A stretch of 25,798 bases of DNA from a virus: the IMG/VR virus record IMGVR_UViG_3300035187_000385, positions 1-25,798 of that record; one strand, written 5' to 3'. Made by a program: the position numbers and the translations under genes. The notes under the pieces were generated by a model. It was not told the DNA's origin, did not search any database, and worked only from the letters and a program-made list of their open reading frames with translations. Positions within the stretch are counted from its first letter, which is position 1; each line of letters starts with the position of its first letter. Positions 21,811 through 25,798 of the stretch are shown here, piece after piece.

Positions 21811-23873
21811 CGACTCTTGACGAACTAGCCCGTCTGCCTGACGGGTGGGGTTTTGTTGCGGTTGATGGTGAGAAGCGCCCATACCAACCCGAATGGCAGA
21901 AGAAGCCCCTATCCAAAGCCAAGCTGGCGGCTGAATTAAAAGCCGGTCGCGCCCGTGCTATCGGCGTCTGCTGCGGCGTGCCATCAGGTGGTTTGCTGTT
22001 CCTTGACCACGACGGCAAGTCAGCCAGCACCATCCTCCGCGACTGGGGGTGCCCCATGTCGTCATTGCCGCGTAGCTGGACCGTTACCTCAGGCCGCGAC
22101 GGCAGGTTTCAGGTCATCTACCAAGTACCGGAGCACTACTGGGATGGCATCGCCACACGCAAATACAAAACCGGCGTTACCGATGCCGAAGGCAAGCCCG
22201 AGCAAGTTGAACTTCGCTGGACCGGCTGCCAATCCGTCGTAGCAGGTGACCACCCACTCACGCCTGGTTACCGCTGGGTCCGTGGTTACGCTCCTGGCGA
22301 CCTGCCAATTGCCGAGGCGCCGCCCGAACTACTGGAGCGGATGCTTAAACCCGTACCTGCTGCAGTGGTAACACCAGAGCCGCGTGCTGCTGCTGGCAGT
22401 GATGACACCACTAGGGCACGTTCATACCTCGACGCATTGGACGCCGCTAGGGCTGATGACTACGACGACTGGTTGGCCGTTGGCATGGCGCTCCATAGCC
22501 TCGGTGATGACACGCTCTTAGATGACTGGGAACAGTGGTCAGCGCAGTCCGGTAAGCACAAGCCCAGTGACTGTCAGCGCAAATGGCGCAGTTTTAAGAA
22601 GTCCGGCATCACCCTTGGCACCCTTGGCGATATGGCCAAGAAAGACGGCTGGCGTAGTTCCGCTGTTGTCAAGCGCGTTGTGGGTGGCAGAAGCGGTGGC
22701 AATCCGGAGGCTGATACCCCGCCGATCATCACAAAACCCGAGAAGCTTGAAACCGCAGAGCTGCTGGCATTTCTCCGCAGCAAATGCGATGACATCCGCT
22801 ACAACACCTTTACCCAGCAAATCGAAATCAAAGAGCAAGTCGTAGAAGGCGCCGACCGTTTCTACCTCAAGCTGGCGGAGATGGGCTACAAGGTGAGCAA
22901 GGAACTTGCAATCGACTGCCTTGTGCAGGTAGCTAACGAAAACCCATATGACCCCGTCCGCGAATACCTCGAATGGTGCGCTAATACCACTGAACCCGCA
23001 TACATCGACCGACTATCAACCGCATACCTGCGCCCTAGCGATGAGGGCCATCCAGAGCCCACCATCTACGACGAGATGCTAAAGCGCACCCTCATCGGTG
23101 CTGTGGCGCGTGCCTTTAATCCCGGCTGCAAGCATGACACCGCTTGCGTCATCATGGGCGATCAAGGCGCATACAAATCCAGCTTTTGGCAGTGCCTCGG
23201 TGGTCCATTCTTTAGTGATGCGCTTGGTGACATCACAACCAAAGATGACATCATGGTGCTACACCGCTCATGGATGATGGAATGGGCCGAGCTAGACCAC
23301 ATCACCAATCGCAAGCACGCCGGACAAGTCAAGGCGTTCTTATCCCAAGCGGTAGACCTACTCCGCGTGCCCTACGGCAAAGCTGTTGAATCATTCCCTC
23401 GCCGTGGCATCATCGTCGGTACAACTAACAAAACCGCAGGCTTTTTGGTTGATGAAACTGGTAACCGCCGCTTCTGGGTTATCCCTACCACCAAGACGCA
23501 GCAGGACCAAATCAATACCGCTGCACTATTGCTAGAGCGCGATGCCATATGGGCTGCTGCTGTCAAGATGTACCGCGACGGTGAGTCCAGTCGCTTACCC
23601 GCTGCGATGGAAAATCGCATTACCGAAGAGAACAACACCTACCTAATCGACTCCCCATGGCGTAGTCCCATCATTGAATATCTTGACCGCCGAGCAAAGG
23701 TCGAACTGCTTACATCTGAGGAGATATTGGAATATGCAATCAAGAAGCCGCTAGAGCGTCAAAGCCGCGCCGACCAGATGCAGGTTGCCTCGATTCTCAA
23801 AGATCTTGGGTGGGTCAAGAAACGAGAGGCGACAGGACGCAGGAGGTGGCATTATTGCAGGTCAGACGGTTAG
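21807..23873 (+). CDS. Bifunctional primase-polymerase / VirE-type helicase
   Basis: This 688-aa replication protein has three parts. Residues 1-175 are a primase-polymerase domain: metal-binding D67-H-D69 in LLFLDHDGK, and SGRDGRFQVIYQVP (95-108). Residues about 203-282 are a PriCT-2-like domain (SYLDALDAARADDYDDWLAV, W-S-x-S-x-K-x6-C-x3-W). Residues about 380-600 are a VirE/DUF5906-type AAA+ ATPase: P-loop GDQGAYKSS (451-459), Walker B-like WMMEWAEL (489-496), GIIVGTTNK (534-542) and TGNRRFW (551-557). The P-loop has Tyr where Gly normally precedes the Lys. It would prime and unwind at the phage origin. A winged-helix-like end follows. It is the main rightward early gene, next to the repeat-rich region at 23858-24075. 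Confidence 0.9.
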   Translation: MTTLDELARLPDGWGFVAVDGEKRPYQPEWQKKPLSKAKLAAELKAGRARAIGVCCGVPSGGLLFLDHDGKSASTILRDWGCPMSSLPRSWTVTSGRDGRFQVIYQVPEHYWDGIATRKYKTGVTDAEGKPEQVELRWTGCQSVVAGDHPLTPGYRWVRGYAPGDLPIAEAPPELLERMLKPVPAAVVTPEPRAAAGSDDTTRARSYLDALDAARADDYDDWLAVGMALHSLGDDTLLDDWEQWSAQSGKHKPSDCQRKWRSFKKSGITLGTLGDMAKKDGWRSSAVVKRVVGGRSGGNPEADTPPIITKPEKLETAELLAFLRSKCDDIRYNTFTQQIEIKEQVVEGADRFYLKLAEMGYKVSKELAIDCLVQVANENPYDPVREYLEWCANTTEPAYIDRLSTAYLRPSDEGHPEPTIYDEMLKRTLIGAVARAFNPGCKHDTACVIMGDQGAYKSSFWQCLGGPFFSDALGDITTKDDIMVLHRSWMMEWAELDHITNRKHAGQVKAFLSQAVDLLRVPYGKAVESFPRRGIIVGTTNKTAGFLVDETGNRRFWVIPTTKTQQDQINTAALLLERDAIWAAAVKMYRDGESSRLPAAMENRITEENNTYLIDSPWRSPIIEYLDRRAKVELLTSEEILEYAIKKPLERQSRADQMQVASILKDLGWVKKREATGRRRWHYCRSDG

Positions 23874-24075
23874 ACGGCAGTCAGGCACTGGGTTTTTGCC
23901 GTCCTAACCTCCCAACCCGACCGACCTACCTAGAAGAGTTTCCCTAACCCCCCTCCTCCCCCCCCTTTTACTTATTCTTCTTAAGAGGTTAGGTTGGTTA
24001 GACGGTTAGGTAAAGCCAGTCCACGACAGGCGTCTAACCGTCCAAACCTCCGAAAACAGGTCAGACGGCTACAAA
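23858..24075. repeat. Non-coding repeat-rich region, candidate replication origin
   Basis: The longest non-coding stretch in the window (23874-24075) has no gene in any frame. The hexamer GGTTAG or its complement occurs seven times: plus at 23868, 23987, 23996 and 24004, minus at 23904, 23944 and 24034. The longer unit GACGGTTAG(AC) is at 23865-23875, 24001-24009 and, inverted, 24032-24042. A 12-base exact direct repeat CAGGTCAGACGG marks both edges (23858-23869 and 24057-24068). A pure pyrimidine run (23948-23969) passes into an A/T-rich patch (23966-23984, 16 of 19 A/T). Iterons, hairpins and an easily melted patch next to the primase-helicase gene resemble a replication origin; a transcription control region is the alternative. 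Confidence 0.55.
23868..23909 (+). other. Large imperfect hairpin at the primase gene stop
   Basis: GGTTAGACGGCA (23868-23879) can pair with TGCCGTCCTAACC (23897-23909), giving 12 base pairs with one bulged base and a 17-base loop. The left arm contains the TAG stop of the primase. No T-run follows, so it is a poor intrinsic terminator. It uses the same GGTTAG/GACGG units as the wider repeat region. Confidence 0.55.
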
Positions 24076-24360
24076 ATGCAAGAAATCAAGGTCCGATTTA
24101 ACCCCGAAGACATCCAACACCTAGAACGCCAAGCTGCTGCCGCTGGAACCAGCCGCGCTGCCCTCATTCGTGACAGAGCGTTAAGCCTCCCTGTTGCACG
24201 GTTGACCACGGTGGAGTACCATGCGCTCGTGGCTGATGCCGCCGCCTTCATGCGCGGCGATTTGCCCAAGCTGCAAGTTGAAACACTCACCGCTTATGTC
24301 ATCACCCGACTTGATCAACATCAACGCCAAGCAGACGCCAGTCATCAATCGACTTCATGA
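24076..24360 (+). CDS. Ribbon-helix-helix DNA-binding protein (94 aa)
   Basis: The N terminus IKVRFNPEDIQHLERQAAAA followed by GTSRAALIRDRAL is a clear ribbon-helix-helix unit: strand IKVRFNPED, helix 1 IQHLERQAAAAG, helix 2 SRAALIRDRALS. This MobC/CopG-like pattern binds DNA as a dimer. The C-terminal half is helical (VEYHALVADAAAFMRGDL, LTAYVITRLDQH) and may form the oligomer. It lies immediately right of the repeat-rich region and is a natural candidate to bind it. The final 65 bases overlap the next gene if that starts at 24296. Confidence 0.75.
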   Translation: MQEIKVRFNPEDIQHLERQAAAAGTSRAALIRDRALSLPVARLTTVEYHALVADAAAFMRGDLPKLQVETLTAYVITRLDQHQRQADASHQSTS

Positions 24361-24508
24361 AGCAATGACGCAGGCGCTTGCCTACGCCCATGCCATTCGT
24401 GACAATGCTCAAGATGACGGCACACCCATCCCGTTGGACCTCGTGGCTTCTTTTCAAGACACCTACGAGCAAATCATTTCCGCCCTTGCCGAAGCCGCCA
24501 GTGTCTGA
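24296..24508 (+). CDS. Hypothetical helical protein (70 aa, or 47 aa from an internal start)
   Basis: This frame reads MSSPDLININAKQTPVINRL, then HEAMTQALAYAHAIRDNAQD and an end VASFQDTYEQIISALAEAAS. It is a compact, mainly helical protein with no family recognised. ATG 24296 overlaps the RHH gene by 65 bases. ATG 24365, just after the RHH stop, would give 47 aa. The sequence between the two starts looks protein-like, so the longer form is given with reservation. Its stop overlaps the next GTG by eight bases (GTGTCTGA). Confidence 0.5.
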   Translation: MSSPDLININAKQTPVINRLHEAMTQALAYAHAIRDNAQDDGTPIPLDLVASFQDTYEQIISALAEAASV

Positions 24509-24716
24509 TCCGGTTAATCACCCTGATCACTACACCGCCGGCAGCATCGAATGCATCGATGCCATCCAAGCTGCGCTAACCCCTGAGCAGTTCATCGGCT
24601 ACTGCCGTGGCAATGCCATCAAATACATCTGGCGCACCGACCGCAAAGGCGGCATCCAAGACCTTCAAAAAGCAATCTGGTATCTCAACCGTGCAATTCA
24701 CAACCTGTCAATTTGA
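24501..24716 (+). CDS. DUF3310 family protein (71 aa)
   Basis: From GTG 24501 the protein reads VSDPVNHPDHYTAGSIECID, then LTPEQFIGYCRGNAIKYIWR and KGGIQDLQKAIWYLNRAIHN. This is the DUF3310 (SaV-like) signature: HPxHY, IECID, F..GYCRGN..KYiwR, K.G...DL.KA.WYL.r. The family is widespread in phages and often labelled nucleotide kinase-like, though activity is unproven to my knowledge. The gene is short and complete. GTG is chosen because no ATG lies nearby and it makes the eight-base overlap with the previous stop. The 3' end overlaps the clamp gene by 26 bases. Confidence 0.85.
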   Translation: MSDPVNHPDHYTAGSIECIDAIQAALTPEQFIGYCRGNAIKYIWRTDRKGGIQDLQKAIWYLNRAIHNLSI

Positions 24717-25731
24717 CCTTGACAACGCCTTGCGTACCATCGCGCCAGCAATTGGCGTTCGCAGCAGTCACCCAATCCTTGACTGCTGTCTGATTACCGC
24801 CACCAACGGCACCATGTCCGTTACCGGCTTCAACCTAGACCTCGGCATCACCGTTACCGCACCAGCAGTGGTCGAAACCGCTGGCACCATCGCATTGCCG
24901 TATCGGCTCCTAGCGGGCCTTGTAAGCCGCATTGAGGCCGATGAGGCTGTAACGCTGCACGATGGCGGCCTGGCGGCTTCTGGCGGCTCCTACGGCCTTG
25001 CAGGGCAGGATGCAGCGGATTACCCCGCAATGCCTGCTGTAGAGGCTCCTAGCGCTGAGCTAGCGCTATCGGCTGGTGTACGCGCTTGCATGACCGCTGC
25101 CAGCACCGACGCAAGCAAGGCACTGCTGCAGGGCATTCACCTCGCCAACGGCTATATGGAGGCAACCGACGGTCATCGCCTTATGCGGTACGCCGTTGAC
25201 CTGCCCGATGGCATCGACCTTGTGCTACCCGCTAGCACCATGCGGCTGCTGCAGGACCACACCGTCACCATCGCTCACGCCGGTGGTCAAGCTGTCATCA
25301 CCACCGACGATGGCATCACCATCTACAGCCGCATCATTGACGGCACCTATCCCGACGTAACCAAGCTCATCCCCCCAGACTTCAAGCACACCATCACCCT
25401 TGACCGGCACCGCTTCACTCGTGCTCTAGAGCGTGTGGCACTCATCGCTGAAGCTCACAATTCCGTCGTCAAAGTGGAAGCCGTAGGCGGTACTATCGCC
25501 ATCACCGCTGAAGCCGATGCCAACAACGGCAAGGAGCTTCTAGCCGTTGAAGGCATCGGCAAAGGAGTTTGGGCATTCAACGTCCATTACCTCCTAGACG
25601 GCCTCAAGGCTTTTAAGGGGCATGACGCCGTTACGCTGTCAGCCAATGCGGCAACCACTCCCGTGGTATTTACGCCTGCCGGCGTAGATGGTGTAACGTA
25701 TCTTGTAATGCCTGTGCAAATTCGCACTTAA
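24691..25731 (+). CDS. dnaN: DNA polymerase III beta sliding clamp (DnaN family)
   Basis: This 346-aa sliding clamp is slightly shorter than the bacterial protein (about 366). From GTG 24691 it begins VQFTTCQFDLDNALRTIAPA, matching the bacterial start. HPILDCCLITATNGTMSVTG and FNLDLGITV are domain-1 landmarks. LLQGIHLANGYMEATDGHRL and MRYAVDLP belong to domain 2 ('ATDGHRL' is the DnaN signature). FKHTITLDRHRFTRALERVA opens domain 3, and the end GVTYLVMPVQIRT corresponds to the bacterial 'xYvvMPMrL'. Clamps tether the polymerase to DNA and bind partners through short QLxLF motifs. An upstream ATG frame overlaps DUF3310 and is not used. No polymerase is encoded in the window. Confidence 0.93.
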   Translation: MQFTTCQFDLDNALRTIAPAIGVRSSHPILDCCLITATNGTMSVTGFNLDLGITVTAPAVVETAGTIALPYRLLAGLVSRIEADEAVTLHDGGLAASGGSYGLAGQDAADYPAMPAVEAPSAELALSAGVRACMTAASTDASKALLQGIHLANGYMEATDGHRLMRYAVDLPDGIDLVLPASTMRLLQDHTVTIAHAGGQAVITTDDGITIYSRIIDGTYPDVTKLIPPDFKHTITLDRHRFTRALERVALIAEAHNSVVKVEAVGGTIAITAEADANNGKELLAVEGIGKGVWAFNVHYLLDGLKAFKGHDAVTLSANAATTPVVFTPAGVDGVTYLVMPVQIRT

Positions 25732-25734
25732 TAG

Positions 25735-25798
25735 GTGGCCAAAAAAAGCACCAACGTGGAGATCGACGAACGGGTAAACACCGTTTACGATCTCCTTT
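25735..25798 (+). CDS. Probable terminase small subunit, 5' end only
   Basis: Three bases after the clamp stop a GTG opens a frame that continues off the window end, reading VAKKSTNVEIDERVNTVYDL. The 'ERVNTVYDLL' start resembles a group of phage terminase small subunits or other HTH proteins that follow early genes. With only 21 residues the call is tentative; position before the missing packaging and head genes supports it. AGG lies directly next to the GTG, too close for an ordinary ribosome site. Confidence 0.4.
   Translation, partial: MAKKSTNVEIDERVNTVYDLL

Noticed and set aside
23858-24068. CRISPR array from the repeated GACGG/GGTTAG units
   Set aside because: Units are short, in both orientations, and unevenly spaced; there are no constant-length spacers.
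24378-24500. Longer DUF3310 protein from ATG 24378
   Set aside because: The added N terminus is a shadow of the upstream small gene (Pro/Thr/Ser-rich); family members begin close to the HPxHY motif.

Overview
This window is part of a tailed double-stranded DNA phage (or prophage) genome with a lambda-like, siphovirus-type tail, and it very probably infects a cyanobacterium of the Synechococcus/Cyanobium kind. The tail genes run in the canonical lambda order L-K-I-J. The phage carries its own sigma-70 factor, whose -10 recognition region reads YKFSTYAYWWIKQGI; the 'YAYWW' form is the one I associate with cyanobacterial sigma factors rather than the enterobacterial 'YATWW'. Several small genes also resemble families I associate with marine and freshwater picocyanobacterial phages. 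No integrase, repressor, tRNA, rRNA or CRISPR array was seen, so temperate lifestyle cannot be judged from this window.

Layout. (1) Positions 1-7819, plus strand: tail tip and fibre module (gpL with a large insertion, gpK peptidase, gpI, gpJ, a tail fibre, a small fibre-associated protein and a basic 44-aa protein). (2) 7844-9486, plus: lysis module with two small membrane proteins, a possible -1 frameshift product, and a two-domain endolysin (GH24 lysozyme plus M15 peptidase). (3) 9521-10969, plus: a calcineurin-like phosphoesterase with an N-terminal Cys4 motif, and an HNH nuclease. (4) 10899-21582, minus: a tightly packed leftward early operon. In order of transcription it encodes an SNF2 helicase-DNA methyltransferase fusion, a DEAH helicase with a zinc ribbon, a VRR-NUC nuclease, a RecE-like exonuclease, a Bet/RecT annealing protein, an HTH protein, SSB, a cassette of small unknown genes, a zinc-ribbon protein, a ribbon-helix-helix protein, dCTP deaminase, and lastly the sigma factor and a small protein. 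One plus-strand gene (12021-12260) is embedded in this block. (5) 21583-21648: divergent intergenic region with a perfect 8-bp-arm inverted repeat. (6) 21649-25798, plus: a small ribbon-helix-helix protein, a primase-polymerase/VirE-type helicase, a 200-bp non-coding region with a dense set of repeats (candidate replication origin), a second RHH protein, a small gene, a DUF3310 protein, a DnaN-type sliding clamp, and the 5' end of a probable terminase small subunit.

How it may work together (inference). The rightward primase-helicase and clamp start replication from the repeat region. No DNA polymerase is present here, so the phage clamp may recruit the host polymerase III. The leftward operon supplies exonuclease, annealing protein and SSB for recombination, and the helicase-methyltransferase may modify phage DNA. 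The sigma factor at the far end of the early operon would be made last and is a good candidate for switching on late genes. Genes are coupled by very short overlaps throughout: 1, 4 and repeatedly 8 bases.
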